DNA of 64,000 nucleotides from contig NZ_JAAIVF010000001.1 of the NCBI RefSeq assembly GCF_029589495.1, positions 1,488,001 to 1,552,000 of the forward strand. Reading direction: 5' to 3'. Under the pieces are notes generated by a model. It saw only the letters and a program-made list of their open reading frames with translations, was not told where the DNA came from and did no database searches. Made by a program: the position numbers and the translations under genes. This DNA comes from Speluncibacter jeojiensis (GTDB lineage: Bacteria > Actinomycetota > Actinomycetes > Mycobacteriales > Mycobacteriaceae). Shown piece after piece: positions 18,166 to 27,627 of the stretch (position 1 is the first letter of the stretch; each line of letters starts with the position of its first letter).

Positions 18166-18486
18166 ATGTCCACCATCACGGTCACCGACGCGTCCTTCCA
18201 AGAGGACGTCCTGGGCAGCGACAAGCCCGTACTCGTCGACTTCTGGGCCACCTGGTGCGGGCCGTGCAAGATGGTGGCGCCGGTCCTCGAGGAGATCGCG
18301 GCCGAGAACTCGGAGAAGCTCACCATCGCCAAGGTGGACATCGATGCGAACCCCTCGGTGCAGCGTGAATTCCAGATCATGTCGATCCCGACGATGATCT
18401 TGTTCTCGGGCGGCAAGCCGGTCAAGCAGATCGTGGGCGCCAAGCCGAAGGCCGCGATTCTCAAGGAACTCGCCGAGGTCCTGTAG
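18166..18486 (+). CDS. trxA: Thioredoxin
   Basis: A 106-residue thioredoxin with the canonical active site WCGPCK (in DFWATWCGPCKM), the cis-proline SIPTM and the buried aspartate in VLVDFWA. It corresponds to mycobacterial TrxC (Rv3914). AAAGGAG lies upstream of the ATG. Expected to be cotranscribed with trxB and to be its electron acceptor. Confidence 0.96.
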   Translation: MSTITVTDASFQEDVLGSDKPVLVDFWATWCGPCKMVAPVLEEIAAENSEKLTIAKVDIDANPSVQREFQIMSIPTMILFSGGKPVKQIVGAKPKAAILKELAEVL

Positions 18487-18616
18487 CCTCCGGAGGTCCC
18501 CTCGGTCGCATCGCCCCTGCCTGCACACATCGGGCGTGGCTCTGCGACAATCGTCGCAGCGGCTCGGTCCCGGTACCGCGCCGGTACCGCATCGATCCGA
18601 AAGGCCCCTACGGAAT

Positions 18617-19798
18617 ATGCAGCCTCTCCGTCTTGGCGATCACGGCACCGCCGTCGCGGAGATTCGCAGCATCCTGGCCGGTCTCGGCCTGCTCCCGGCG
18701 GCGGGGCAGGTCGAGGCCGGCGACCGTGCGTGGGCCGACTCCGGGTCCCATTTCGACGCGGCCCTCGACATGGCCGTGCGCGCGTTCCAGCAGCAGCGCG
18801 GCCTGCGCGTCGACGGTCTGGTGGACGAGACGACCTACCGTTCCATCAAAGAGGCCTCGTATCGGCTCGGGGCCCGCATGCTGGTCTATCAACTCTCGGC
18901 GCCCCAGTACGGCGACGACGTCGCGACGCTGCAGGGACGACTGCAGGAGCTCGGCTTCTATCACGGCCTGGTGGACGGGTACTTCGGACCGGTCACCCAC
19001 CAGGGACTGTCGTCGTACCAGCGCGAATTCGGCCTGGCGTCCGACGGCATCTGCGGGCCTGCCACGCTGCGTTCGCTCGAGTACCTGGGCACCCGGGTGA
19101 CCGGTGGGTCGCCGCATGCGATCCGCGAGGTCGAGGCCGTCCGCAGGTCAGGGCCGCAACTGACCGGCAAGCGGATCGTCATCGACCCCGCCCTCGGCGG
19201 CGAGCACCAAGGTCTGCTGCTGCCCGGTGCCGACGGGCCGATCTCCGAGGCCGACGTGTTGTGGGACCTGGGCAACCGACTCGAGGGCAGAATGGCCGCG
19301 ACCGGTATGGAGACGCTGCTGTCACGGTCCCAGCACAGCTGTCCCTCCACCACCACCCGCGCGGAGACGGCGAACCAGTTCGATGCGGATCTGGTCATCT
19401 CGTTGCACTGCGCCACCAGTACCTCGTCCGCGGCCAACGGCGTCGCCAGCTTCCACTTCGGCAACGCGCACGGTTCGACATCGATGATCGGCTCGATTCT
19501 GAGCGGATTCATCCAGCGTGAGATCGTCGCGAGAGTCCCACTGCAGGACTGTCGTTCGCACGGTCGTACCTGGGACATGTTGCGGCTGACCAAGATGCCC
19601 ACAGTCCAGGTCGAAATCGGTTATCTGACAAACACATCCGATGTGAATGTCCTGTCCAACCCGCGTAGTCGTGACATCATGGCCGAGGCCATCCTGATCG
19701 CCGTGAAACGGCTGTACCTGCTGGGCAAGGACGATCAGCCCACCGGCACCTACACCTTCGCCGAGTTGCTCGCGGAAGAGCTGTCCACCGCGGACTGA
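18617..19798 (+). CDS. cwlM: CwlM-type amidase-like regulator of peptidoglycan synthesis
   Basis: A 393-residue protein with two N-terminal peptidoglycan-binding-like domains (residues about 1-75 and 90-155; LQGRLQELGFYHGLVDGYFG) and a C-terminal amidase_3 fold. The metal-binding first motif, normally IDPGHGG, reads IDPALGG, so the zinc histidine is missing, and there is no signal peptide. In mycobacteria CwlM has the same losses; it is phosphorylated by PknB and activates MurA rather than cutting peptidoglycan. The same role is inferred here. The ATG at 18617 was chosen because it matches the start of the mycobacterial protein; a GTG at 18536 would add 27 unrelated residues. Confidence 0.88.
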   Translation: MQPLRLGDHGTAVAEIRSILAGLGLLPAAGQVEAGDRAWADSGSHFDAALDMAVRAFQQQRGLRVDGLVDETTYRSIKEASYRLGARMLVYQLSAPQYGDDVATLQGRLQELGFYHGLVDGYFGPVTHQGLSSYQREFGLASDGICGPATLRSLEYLGTRVTGGSPHAIREVEAVRRSGPQLTGKRIVIDPALGGEHQGLLLPGADGPISEADVLWDLGNRLEGRMAATGMETLLSRSQHSCPSTTTRAETANQFDADLVISLHCATSTSSAANGVASFHFGNAHGSTSMIGSILSGFIQREIVARVPLQDCRSHGRTWDMLRLTKMPTVQVEIGYLTNTSDVNVLSNPRSRDIMAEAILIAVKRLYLLGKDDQPTGTYTFAELLAEELSTAD

Positions 19799-19825
19799 CA
19801 CCCTCGCGCCCCGCCTGCAACCACC

Positions 19826-20548
19826 TCAGCCGAAGGTGAGGTCCTGATGGACCCCGACGGGCTGAGCCGTGGTCGGGGCCTTTCCCGTCAGCGTGATCGA
19901 CGAGGTCGCCAGCAGCCGCTCGAGCGCATACTCGACGCCGGCCTTCCAGCCGAGGTCTCGATCAAGCTCGAGTCGGAGCCGGGGGAACCGGTGATGCGGA
20001 GCGACCACCGAGAAGCCCAGCTTCTCGAGCAGCTCCGCCTCGATCATGCACCGATCGACCGAGCACTCGCCGTGCTGAACCGGGCTGCGCAGCAGCCACT
20101 CGCTCGTGGCCACACCGTCGTCGTCCCGGGGGTCGACGACGCCGAACGCCTCCAGCGCGCGGACACCGCGGCGCACCAGATCCTGGACCACCGATTGGAT
20201 GAGCGACATCGCATAATCCTCGGGACCATCCTCGACCTTCATCGTGGTCAGCAGGACCGCGTCGGCGCTGACGGGGGAGGTGGGGAACAGACGCGATCGC
20301 GGAACGTCGCTCGGTGGGGCGTAGAGCGCGTAGCCGGCGGTGCGGCCGTCCGTCGAGATCAACTGTCCGCAGGATCCCCATTGGAGCATGACGGTCGACA
20401 GCCACGCCTCCTTCTCGAACTCCGCATCGCAGTAGTCGCGCGAGTCGGCAACCGTGGTGGGGTCCAGTTCCCAGAACACACAGCGCCGGGCGTGCCGGGG
20501 GAGATCGCACAGCGAATCGAGAGTGAGCGCAGCAGTAGATACCGACAC
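19826..20548 (-). CDS. GNAT-like N-acetyltransferase (Rv3916c-like)
   Basis: A 240-residue protein matching Rv3916c in place and length. It has the alternating strand and helix pattern of the GNAT fold (GYALYAPPSDVPR, DAVLLTTMKV, YAMSLIQSVVQDLVRRGVRALEAFG) although the acetyl-CoA Q/RxxGxG/A loop is not textbook. GGGAGG lies about eleven bases before the GTG at 20548. It follows parB on the same strand, so it may be read from the parAB transcript. Substrate unknown. Confidence 0.75.
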   Translation of the reverse strand: MSVSTAALTLDSLCDLPRHARRCVFWELDPTTVADSRDYCDAEFEKEAWLSTVMLQWGSCGQLISTDGRTAGYALYAPPSDVPRSRLFPTSPVSADAVLLTTMKVEDGPEDYAMSLIQSVVQDLVRRGVRALEAFGVVDPRDDDGVATSEWLLRSPVQHGECSVDRCMIEAELLEKLGFSVVAPHHRFPRLRLELDRDLGWKAGVEYALERLLATSSITLTGKAPTTAQPVGVHQDLTFG

Positions 20549-20554
20549 GAGTGG

Positions 20555-20800
20555 TCAGTCCTCCCGATCCATCGACGCGAAACCGTACCGAATCCGGCTT
20601 CCACCGACTTCCAGGATAGGCGTGTGGCCCGCCGGCACGGTGTGGCGGCCGCCGCTCGAGTGGTCCGACCACCACACCGACGAAAGGTGATGTGCAGCAA
20701 ACATATTCGCCAGCTTGCCACGGGAGGGAACTCCCGCCCGAGCCGATTCTGTCATGGTGACGTAATAGGCTGGTATCCGCGGATGGAGGAGTTTCGTCAT
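20555..20800 (-). CDS. Doubtful 81-residue ORF overlapping the parB stop
   Basis: Its ATG overlaps the parB stop by four bases (ATGA) and its own stop lies six bases before the GNAT start, so it fills the gap neatly. Against it: third codon positions are clearly less GC-rich than in neighbouring genes, no ribosome binding site is near, and the protein shows no domain I recognise. A small hairpin (CGGGAG, GGAA loop, CTCCCG at 20721-20736) lies inside it and may be the parB terminator instead. Confidence 0.22.
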   Translation of the reverse strand: MTKLLHPRIPAYYVTMTESARAGVPSRGKLANMFAAHHLSSVWWSDHSSGGRHTVPAGHTPILEVGGSRIRYGFASMDRED

Positions 20801-21921
20801 TGTTGCGCCCGAGTGGACTCCATCATCTCGACGATGCGCTGCAGGTCGTCGACCGACCCGAATTCGACGACGATCTTGCCCTTCCGCTTGCCGAGGCTCA
20901 CCGTCACCCGGGTGTCAAAGCTGTCCGAGAGCCTGTCCGCGACATCCTGAAGGCCCGGCATCTGGATGGGCTTGCGCCGCGGCGCGGGTGCCGGCTTGTC
21001 GCCCTCCCGGTTGGCGAGGGTGACCACCTCCTCTGTCGCGCGCACCGACAGCCCCTCCGCAACGATCCTCGCCGCGAGGAGTTCCTGAGCCTCCGCGCCG
21101 GCTTCGAGTGAGAGCAGGGCACGGGCATGGCCGGCCGAGAGGACGCCGGCGGCGACCCGGCGCTGGACGGGGATCGGCAGGCGGAGCAGACGGATCATGT
21201 TCGTGACGACCGGCCGGGACCGTCCGATGCGCGTGGCCAGTTCCTCGTGCGTCACCTCGAACTCTTCGAGCAGTTGCTGATACGCGGCCGCCTCCTCGAG
21301 AGGATTCAGCTGCACACGGTGGATGTTCTCCAGCAGCGCATCGCGGAGCATCGAATCGTTCGACGTCTCCCGCACGATCGCGGGAATCACCTCGAGCCCG
21401 GCCTCCTGGCTGGCTCGCCAACGCCGTTCACCCATGACGATCTGATAGCTCTGCGGGCGGACCTCGCGGACCACGATCGGCTGCATCAGCCCGAACTCGC
21501 GGATGGAGTGCACCAGTTCATCGAGCGCCTCTTCGTCGAAGACCTGGCGCGGCTGCCTGGGGTTCGGCTCGATCTGCGCCGGCGCGATCTCCCGATAGAT
21601 GGCACCGATCGCATCGGTGCTCACGGTCTCCTGGTCGGTGGGGGAGGGGAGGGGTTTCCCGCTTCGGTCCGATCCCGCAGCGCTTGCCTTGCCCGTCTCG
21701 GTGGCCGCCGCCCCGTTCGCTGTCGCCTTGCCCGTTGCCTTAGCGCTGTCACCGGTGCCGTTGGCGCCGGATCCGGTGACGCCAGGCTTCGGCGCGACCT
21801 TGACCTCGCCACCGATGATGACGTCTGCTGCTGCGCTGCCCAGCCCGGGCCCCTCAGCCGGTCCTGTGGGGATCAGCGCCGCGAGCCCGCGTCCCAGACC
21901 ACCCTTGCGTGCCTGCGCCAT
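20797..21921 (-). CDS. parB: ParB chromosome segregation protein (centromere-binding CTPase)
   Basis: A 374-residue protein that binds parS and spreads as a CTP-dependent clamp. After a positively charged start ([11 protein letters not shown]) comes an 80-residue low-complexity Ala/Gly/Thr linker. The ParB core follows: NPRQPRQVF, the CTP-binding GERRWRA and [14 protein letters not shown] boxes, then the helix-turn-helix [18 protein letters not shown] and the C-terminal dimer domain rich in lysine and valine. It starts one base after the parA stop (TGA-G-ATG), so the two are coupled. Its binding sites are found in this window (see parS entries). Confidence 0.95.
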   Translation of the reverse strand: MAQARKGGLGRGLAALIPTGPAEGPGLGSAAADVIIGGEVKVAPKPGVTGSGANGTGDSAKATGKATANGAAATETGKASAAGSDRSGKPLPSPTDQETVSTDAIGAIYREIAPAQIEPNPRQPRQVFDEEALDELVHSIREFGLMQPIVVREVRPQSYQIVMGERRWRASQEAGLEVIPAIVRETSNDSMLRDALLENIHRVQLNPLEEAAAYQQLLEEFEVTHEELATRIGRSRPVVTNMIRLLRLPIPVQRRVAAGVLSAGHARALLSLEAGAEAQELLAARIVAEGLSVRATEEVVTLANREGDKPAPAPRRKPIQMPGLQDVADRLSDSFDTRVTVSLGKRKGKIVVEFGSVDDLQRIVEMMESTRAQQ

Positions 21922-21922
21922 C

Positions 21923-22930
21923 TCATCGCTCCTGGTGTGACTTCATGGCGGCGCCGCGCTCCGCCAGTTCTCTACCTGCGTCGAGGTAACTCATCGCGCC
22001 CCGTGAGCCGGGGTCGTAATCCAGGACCGTCATCCCGAAGCCTGGGGCCTCGGACACCTTCACGCTGCGCGGGATGACAGTTCGCAGGACGAGGTCGCCG
22101 AAGTGCTTCCGGACTTCGTCGGCGACCTGGTCGGCAAGCTTGGTGCGCCCGTCGTACATCGTCAGCAGCACGGTCGACACGTGCAGGTCCGGATTGAGAT
22201 GCGCCTGCACCAACTCGATGTTGCGGAGCAACTGGCCGACGCCTTCGAGTGCGTAGTACTCGCACTGGATCGGGAGCAGTACCTCACGGGCGGCCACCAT
22301 CGCGTTGACGGTCAGCAGGCCGAGCGAGGGCGGGCAGTCGATGAGGACGTAGTCCAGGTTCAGTTCGTTGAGCGCCTTGTCGGACAGCGCGGTCTTGAGT
22401 CGGCCTTCCCGGGCCACCATCGACACCAGTTCGATCTCCGCGCCGGCCAGGTCGATCGTCGCCGGGATGCAGAACAGGCGCTCACTGTTCGGGCTCTGCT
22501 GGATCGCCTGGTCGATCGTCACCTCGCCGATCAACAGCTCGTAGGTCGACGGCACACCCGAGCGGTGGTCCACACCGAGCGCGGTGCTCGCGTTCCCCTG
22601 GGGGTCGAGGTCGACCACCAACACCGACAGTCCCTGCAGGGCCAGTGCCGCGGCGAGGTTGACAGTGGACGTGGTCTTTCCGACCCCGCCCTTCTGATTG
22701 GCAACCGTGAGCACCCTGCGCTCCGTCGGCTTCGGGAGCGAGGACGGTCCCGGATGCAGAACCTGGGTGGCGCGGTGGGCCGCGGCACCGATCGGAGTGT
22801 CCTCGATGGACAGATCGGAGAAGGCGGGGGGACTGAATGGGGGTGGAGCCTGAGTCGGGGGAGGGGAGTCGATCCCGGTTTCACGTGAAACGGTTTCACG
22901 TGAAACCTCCGGCTTCGAGCGACCCAGCAT
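21923..22930 (-). CDS. parA: ParA chromosome-partitioning ATPase
   Basis: A 335-residue Walker-type ATPase. The deviant Walker A is [19 protein letters not shown] near residue 81, the A' motif is VVDLDPQGN, and Walker B is [11 protein letters not shown]. It partners ParB to move the origins apart. The ATG at 22930 has AAGGAG seven bases upstream; an in-frame ATG at 22963 is less likely. The N-terminal residues 9-17 (VSRETVSRE) are encoded by two back-to-back parS sites, so this part of the protein is a by-product of the DNA sites. Confidence 0.95.
   Translation of the reverse strand: MLGRSKPEVSRETVSRETGIDSPPPTQAPPPFSPPAFSDLSIEDTPIGAAAHRATQVLHPGPSSLPKPTERRVLTVANQKGGVGKTTSTVNLAAALALQGLSVLVVDLDPQGNASTALGVDHRSGVPSTYELLIGEVTIDQAIQQSPNSERLFCIPATIDLAGAEIELVSMVAREGRLKTALSDKALNELNLDYVLIDCPPSLGLLTVNAMVAAREVLLPIQCEYYALEGVGQLLRNIELVQAHLNPDLHVSTVLLTMYDGRTKLADQVADEVRKHFGDLVLRTVIPRSVKVSEAPGFGMTVLDYDPGSRGAMSYLDAGRELAERGAAMKSHQER
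22877..22907. other. parS: Two tandem parS centromere sites inside the parA coding region
   Basis: Two perfect 14-bp cores GTTTCACGTGAAAC at 22878-22891 and 22893-22906, one base apart. They lie in codons for VSRET repeated in the ParA N-terminus. This is the ParB recognition sequence known from Bacillus and Streptomyces. They are the closest pair in the window and a likely main ParB loading point. Confidence 0.93.
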
Positions 22931-23000
22931 AGACAGCTCCTTCACTGAGATTCCTTCCCCCATCGTTCCGCTTGAACAACTTTGAATGGTGCGCGGGGTC

Positions 23001-23009
23001 TTGTCCACA
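23001..23009 (+). promoter_or_regulatory. Consensus DnaA box upstream of parA
   Basis: TTGTCCACA is a perfect actinobacterial DnaA box in the 137-base gap between rsmG and parA. A single box in front of parAB could let DnaA influence segregation gene expression. It may also occur by chance. Confidence 0.45.
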
Positions 23010-23067
23010 CCAACTCCACCATCGTCTCCGACGCGGACCTCCTGACAGTCACGATCGCCGGTATCTC

Positions 23068-23745
23068 TCACGAGTGACGGTGGTGGTGCCGACGCGGACC
23101 ACGGGTCGCTCGCACGACCGTCGTGGGCGTCGGCAGCAGCTTGGCACCGCATTGCAACACCGCAATGTCGGCCGCGCCCAGCTTGGCCAGTTCGGCGCTG
23201 TCGCGCTCGATCTCCTCCTGGGCGCTCGTGCCCTTGAGTGCGAGCATCTGGCCGCCGGTGCGCACCAACGGCAGTGACCACTTCGCGAGCCGAGCCAGCG
23301 GGGCGACCGCTCGCGAGGTCACCACGTCCGCTCCACCTGCCTCCTTGACCACACCGGCCTGCTCGGCCCGTCCCCGTACGACCAGAACGTCCATCCCGAC
23401 CGCTTCAAGGAACTCGCCGAGAAAGCGCGTCCGGCGCAGCAGCGGTTCGACGAGAGTGATCTTCAGATCCGGGCGCGCGATCGCCAACGGGATCCCCGGG
23501 AGTCCGGCACCGCTGCCGATGTCGACCACGGTTGCCTCGTCGTCGATCAACTCTCCGAGGACTGCGCAATTGAGCAGATGCCGTTCCCAGAGCCGGGGGA
23601 CCTCCCGGGGCCCGATCAGCCCACGTTCGACCCCGTCGGTGGACAACGCGCGGTGATAACTCTCGGCCAAGTCGAGGCGGTCACCGAACACCTTCAATGC
23701 GGCCTCGCGTAACGACTCAGGGAGCTCTGGTTCCACGTGAAACAT
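23068..23745 (-). CDS. rsmG: 16S rRNA (guanine527-N7)-methyltransferase
   Basis: A 225-residue S-adenosylmethionine methyltransferase that modifies G527 of 16S rRNA. The SAM-binding strand and loop [20 protein letters not shown] is near residue 73, followed by [19 protein letters not shown] and [14 protein letters not shown]. Loss of this enzyme gives low-level streptomycin resistance in other bacteria. The ATG at 23745 lies in the edge of a degenerate parS, so the first residues (MFHVEPE) are partly set by that site. It precedes parA and parB by 137 bases. In M. tuberculosis the jag gene is directly upstream; here a 3.25-kb gap separates them. Confidence 0.93.
   Translation of the reverse strand: MFHVEPELPESLREAALKVFGDRLDLAESYHRALSTDGVERGLIGPREVPRLWERHLLNCAVLGELIDDEATVVDIGSGAGLPGIPLAIARPDLKITLVEPLLRRTRFLGEFLEAVGMDVLVVRGRAEQAGVVKEAGGADVVTSRAVAPLARLAKWSLPLVRTGGQMLALKGTSAQEEIERDSAELAKLGAADIAVLQCGAKLLPTPTTVVRATRGPRRHHHRHS
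23729..23744. other. parS: Degenerate parS overlapping the rsmG start
   Basis: GGTTCCACGTGAAACA has 14 of 16 matches to the ParB site. It overlaps the rsmG start codon (23743-23745). The central CACGTG is intact. Confidence 0.5.
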
Positions 23746-24703
23746 CCTCACCTCGGGCGTGAGCCGGTTCGGCTCATACGCAAACGCACGACTGTCTTCG
23801 GGACCGTTGGACAACAAAAGGACTCCCGATACGTCGGAAGTCCCGTACGGCCACCGACTCGGTCGCCGCCTCGTCGCCGCGGACCATTCTTCCCCTCGAC
23901 ACACCGCCCGCCAAATTTTCTGTCCACAGGAGGACGGTGTGCGGTGGTGGCACGCCGGCGCCGACGGTCACTCCTGCACACCTTCTCAGAATCCGGGTGC
24001 GGGCACCGGGGAAGTGAGCGAAGACGACGCCGGCCACTGCGAACCGGCAAGTCCGAACGCCAGGGGAGTCGACCCTGTGCGAGGAGGTGCCAACGAATCC
24101 GTCGGGCAAGTGGTCTCCCGAACGGTCAGGAGTCGCCGAGTGCTTCCAGTGGTTCACGTCGATGTCCGGCACAGATGGACTCGCCCGCCCGAAAGCAACT
24201 CCGGCAGCGCCCCGAAGATGAATCATCCGTCGCCCGCCACCATCTGCCCGCATTCGCCCGAAACGGCTACACGAACCGCTGTACTCGGCAGTCCCGTCCA
24301 TCCAGCCTTATTACGTTCTGTGACGAAATTCGGTGTGGGTCCGTGGATGTAAGGAAGACATCGGCTTGTGGCCCCCGTACCGGGTGAAGCGCACAGAAGG
24401 GCAGGGGAGCGGCCACGAGTGGACGGTGCCCATACAACCCGCACCAACTTTCACGGTGTCGGTCGATGCAGTAGGGGCAAACTCCAGGAATCGACTCGCC
24501 ACGATCGCGGAGATCGGCACCGGCAGGCAGGCTCGGGACGAACCCCGCTCATCCCGAATGATCGTATCCGTCGCATCCCATCGACGTTCCGCACACCGAT
24601 CGGCCATCCATGGATCCGCAGGCCGGCGCACCCACCCTCCACACCGGGCCGCGCCGACTCGCCGACCCCGTGCCACGACCTCTTCGCCTCGACACATCGT
24701 GCG

Positions 24704-24719
24704 TGTTGCACGTGAAACA
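24704..24719. other. parS: parS-like site, 15 of 16 matches
   Basis: TGTTGCACGTGAAACA differs from the consensus at one position outside the central CACGTG, so ParB binding is likely. It lies in the gene-poor region. Confidence 0.65.
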
Positions 24720-25332
24720 TCTGCCGCGCGCCGCGCGCAGGTTGGCGGCGGGGGTGCGAACCGCTTCCCAAGATCGAGGGCGACGGCCTCGCACTCGCCC
24801 AGATCGGCACAGGCGAGGTGGGCGGCTTCACCACCGCACAGTCTCGACGGGACGACCACTCAGGGCGATCTACACAACCGCGCACACCCGGCGGAAATAT
24901 CCACAGTCGCCACCGCTCCGAGCGGTCCGCTCGCCCCTCATAGACAGACCGGTCAACTCGCCCCGGGGCAGCGGGCGACATTCGAAGTCCAGGCGGGTCC
25001 GCGACCCGGCTTCACTTCATCATGAACGCAAGCGGACGGGGGTGAGTAGTACGGCAGAACGTTCGCGCACTGTCCTTGGTCGAGAGCGCCCGCATATCGC
25101 ACATCGCGGCGGCCACTGCGGCACCGGTCCTGTGAGTCCCGGAGTCGAGGCAGTTCGGCAGTTCGGGCATCCGATTCCTGCCATCGAATCCAGTCGACGC
25201 GTTCCGTGGTCGGCCATGCCGATCTCGGTCCTGCTGATCTATGCCGCGCTTGGTGCACCCGGTTTGATTCGCACCCTTGGCCCGAAACGCTGCCGGACCG
25301 ATCCGGCTGTCCGCGGCGGCCCAGCGGAGTCA

Positions 25333-25346
25333 GTTTCACGTGAAAC
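25333..25346. other. parS: parS centromere site
   Basis: A perfect 14-bp core GTTTCACGTGAAAC, with flanks A and C. It lies in the gene-poor region between rsmG and jag. Confidence 0.9.
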
Positions 25347-25993
25347 CGTTTCGCCGGTCGGCTCTAGAGTCAACGACGACACCCCAAAATCCGACCAACG
25401 CAGGCAATCCGAACATCGCGGCCGGCCCGGCACTCCCACTCGCATTCGCCAGTCCCTCACGGCGGTGCGCAGCCCGTACCGACGTCGACACTCTCGCCCG
25501 TGAGCACGGGAGAGCGCGGGAGAGCCCCACATCCCACCGAAGCGCGAACGACACCACATCGCCAACGAACACTTACCGCGTCAGCGCACTGCAGGGTATG
25601 CCGGGGTCGAGAAGTTTCCACTGCGACGCAGCGGCCCGCACCCAGCGCTCCTCGGCGGATCGCCTCAGGCTGAACCAGGTCGGTCGACCCGCTGCAACGT
25701 TGCCCGCCCTCCACGCGGGAACCGCACCAGGGAGCGCAGAACGATCGAGCATGACGCCCCTCGGACAGCGCCGAGCACGGGCAACCCGCCGCGAGAATCG
25801 CCAACCGGACGTACGAGCCGACAAGCAATGAAGGGCGAGGGGCGGAGTGTGATCTCGCATCGGTTGCCGCGAGCATCGACACCCGGGCCGTCCGGCCGGC
25901 AGAGCCTCGACCAGTCCAACAGTCGGCATCACGCACGAGTCCGATGCCGACTCGAGTGGTCGGTGCCCGTCCAGTGGCGGTCGGCCGCGCCAG

Positions 25994-26019
25994 AGACGCG
26001 AGACGCGAGACGCGAGACG
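25994..26019. repeat. Tandem heptamer repeat AGACGCG
   Basis: Three full copies of AGACGCG and a partial fourth copy follow each other without a gap inside the gene-poor region. A seven-base unit would shift a reading frame if its copy number changed, which is one more sign that the stretch is not coding. Confidence 0.7.
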
Positions 26020-26761
26020 ATGATTGCAGCAGTCAGGTCAACCGACATCCGAACGGAGGCCGACAGGGTCGGCACCGAGCCAACCGGATCACGCCGAGCG
26101 CGATCCTGTTGGGCATGACGACAACGATGATGATGTGTGGCCGCTCCACACCGCCCACACCGCCCTGTGGTCGTGAGTGCAGCCGCCGGCCACCCGGGCA
26201 TCCGCACCCACCAGCGAACCCGCCGGATCCTCGCCACAGCCGCTTCGGTAAAAGCGGTGCCGACCTACCCACACCCCGCGCCGTCCACGCCTTAGCCGAC
26301 CTTCGGCGTGCCGGGCTTCGATCGACGACGGCAAGCCGGTGGCTACGGGTGACCGTGACCGCCACGGCACGCCTCGACCGGAACAGCGAGTGTCCGGCCA
26401 CCGGCCGGGCGAACAGCGCGGCGAGGGAACAGTACGGCAGGCACCACAGCCGGGGCAGGACAGGACAGGGAGCGCGCGCCGCCACCGCGCCACCACGCTG
26501 CAACGGGCACGATGCAACCGCCGTAGCTCAACCGACGTAATCGGTCAGCCACGACAGCCCGCCGCTCCATCGGGCCCTCACGCGCCGCCAGCTCGCGGAC
26601 CGGGTCCCCGGAATCCGCGCGCGGCGTCGCCCTGCGTAAGAGCGCCACGCGAGCGCATCCTATGCGGGCCCCTCGCCACGACCGGGCTCCGGCCCGTCGT
26701 CAGTGAACACCGCTGCGACACAGGCACTGCCCCCTCGGCGCCCGGCCCCGCAGCCGATCAC

Positions 26762-26775
26762 GTTTCACGTGAAAC
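26762..26775. other. parS: parS centromere site
   Basis: A perfect 14-bp core GTTTCACGTGAAAC, with flanks C and C, about 225 bases beyond the jag terminator. Confidence 0.9.
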
Positions 26776-26998
26776 CCCCAGCAGTCGATGGGGGAGGGGA
26801 GCGCCGACCGGTCAGCCCGAGCGCGATCGGCCCGAGCGCAGGCTCAGGCCACCGCCCATGATTCGCCGACCGCAGCCTACGAAGCCTGGGCCTCTCAGCA
26901 CTGCAACGCCGATCTCGCCCGGCTCGGGAACGCCGCCCGCCGCCATCGCCGCCCTCTCATCGGCTCGGCAACTCCACCCGTGCAACGCTCCCGGCAAC

Positions 26999-27035
26999 AC
27001 GAAGGCGGCACCCGCCGTGCGGGTGCCGCCTTCGT
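26999..27035 (-). terminator. Strong stem-loop terminator after jag
   Basis: CGAAGGCGGCACCCGC (27000-27015) pairs exactly with 27019-27034 around a three-base loop, plus one outer A-T pair, 24 bases after the jag stop. There is no T tract. It should end the rpmH-rnpA-yidD-yidC-jag transcript and separate it from rsmG-parA-parB. Confidence 0.8.
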
Positions 27036-27058
27036 TGTCGGCTCTTCGGTGCCGGAAA

Positions 27059-27598
27059 TCAGTCCGGAAGGACCACCACGCGTCGCGACGGCTCGACACC
27101 GGCGCTCTCGCTGTGCACCCCGTCGACCACCGCGACCGCGTCATGCACGATCTTGCGCTCGAACGGCGTCATGGGCGTGAGCTCCTCGCTCTCACCCGAC
27201 TCCAGCACCCGCTTGGCGACCTTCTCACCGAGCGCGGTCAGGTCGGCACGCCGACCGGCCCGCCATCCCGCAACGTCCAGCATCAGCCGGCTGCGTGCAC
27301 CGGTCGACTGCTGAACGGCCAGCCGGGTCAGCTCCTGCAGCGCGTCGAGCACCTCGCCCTTGCGTCCGACGAGCTTGACCAGATCGTCGCCGCCGTCGAT
27401 GCTGACGACCGCGCGGTCACCTTCGACATCCAGATCGATGTCGCCATCGAAGTCGAGCACGTCGAGGAGCTGCTCGAGGTAGTCGCCGGCGATCTCGCCT
27501 TCCTCGACGAGCACATCGTCTTCCTGCACATCCGGCGCGGTGGTGTCGTCGTCGGCCGGCGGTTCCTTGACAGCCTGGTCGGCATTGTCCTGCGTCAC
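27059..27598 (-). CDS. Jag/KhpB-type R3H and KH domain RNA-binding protein
   Basis: A 179-residue acidic protein. The N-terminal 45 residues are disordered and acidic. Then follows a KH-like domain with VGRKGEVLDALQELTRLAV, and a C-terminal R3H domain with RRADLTALGEKVAKRV and PMTPFERKIVHDAV. This is the RNA-binding KhpB/Jag family found next to yidC, linked in other bacteria to cell-wall synthesis control. GTG 27598 has AAGGAG eight bases upstream. It follows yidC by 29 bases. Confidence 0.9.
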   Translation of the reverse strand: MTQDNADQAVKEPPADDDTTAPDVQEDDVLVEEGEIAGDYLEQLLDVLDFDGDIDLDVEGDRAVVSIDGGDDLVKLVGRKGEVLDALQELTRLAVQQSTGARSRLMLDVAGWRAGRRADLTALGEKVAKRVLESGESEELTPMTPFERKIVHDAVAVVDGVHSESAGVEPSRRVVVLPD

Positions 27599-27627
27599 GT
27601 CAATGTCTCCTTGAACTCAGCTGCGAA

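Larger units (their letters stand above)
23746..26998. other. Gene-poor 3.25-kb region carrying parS sites
   Basis: No reading frame here looks like a protein: the possible ORFs overlap on both strands, are rich in Arg/Ser/Cys/Gly, lack ribosome binding sites and have no domain I recognise. The stretch contains two perfect parS cores (25333, 26762), one 15/16 site (24704), a heptamer repeat (25994) and weak DnaA-box-like sequences (for example CTGTCCACA near 23925). It starts after the rsmG start and ends at the jag terminator. It may be a centromere-like spacer, or decayed genes. Confidence 0.6.

Noticed and set aside
19823-19842. Hairpin ACCTCA/TGAGGT between cwlM and the GNAT gene as a terminator
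   Set aside because: Only six pairs with an eight-base loop, and it lies partly in the GNAT coding end; too weak to call.
24311-24859. 182-residue reverse ORF in the gene-poor region
   Set aside because: Irregular composition (Arg, Cys, Ser), no ribosome binding site and competing frames on both strands. A search would be needed to rescue it.
25255-25300. Possible tRNA T-arm on the reverse strand in the gene-poor region
   Set aside because: GGTGCGAATC resembles a T loop, but no matching stem, anticodon arm or acceptor stem can be formed.
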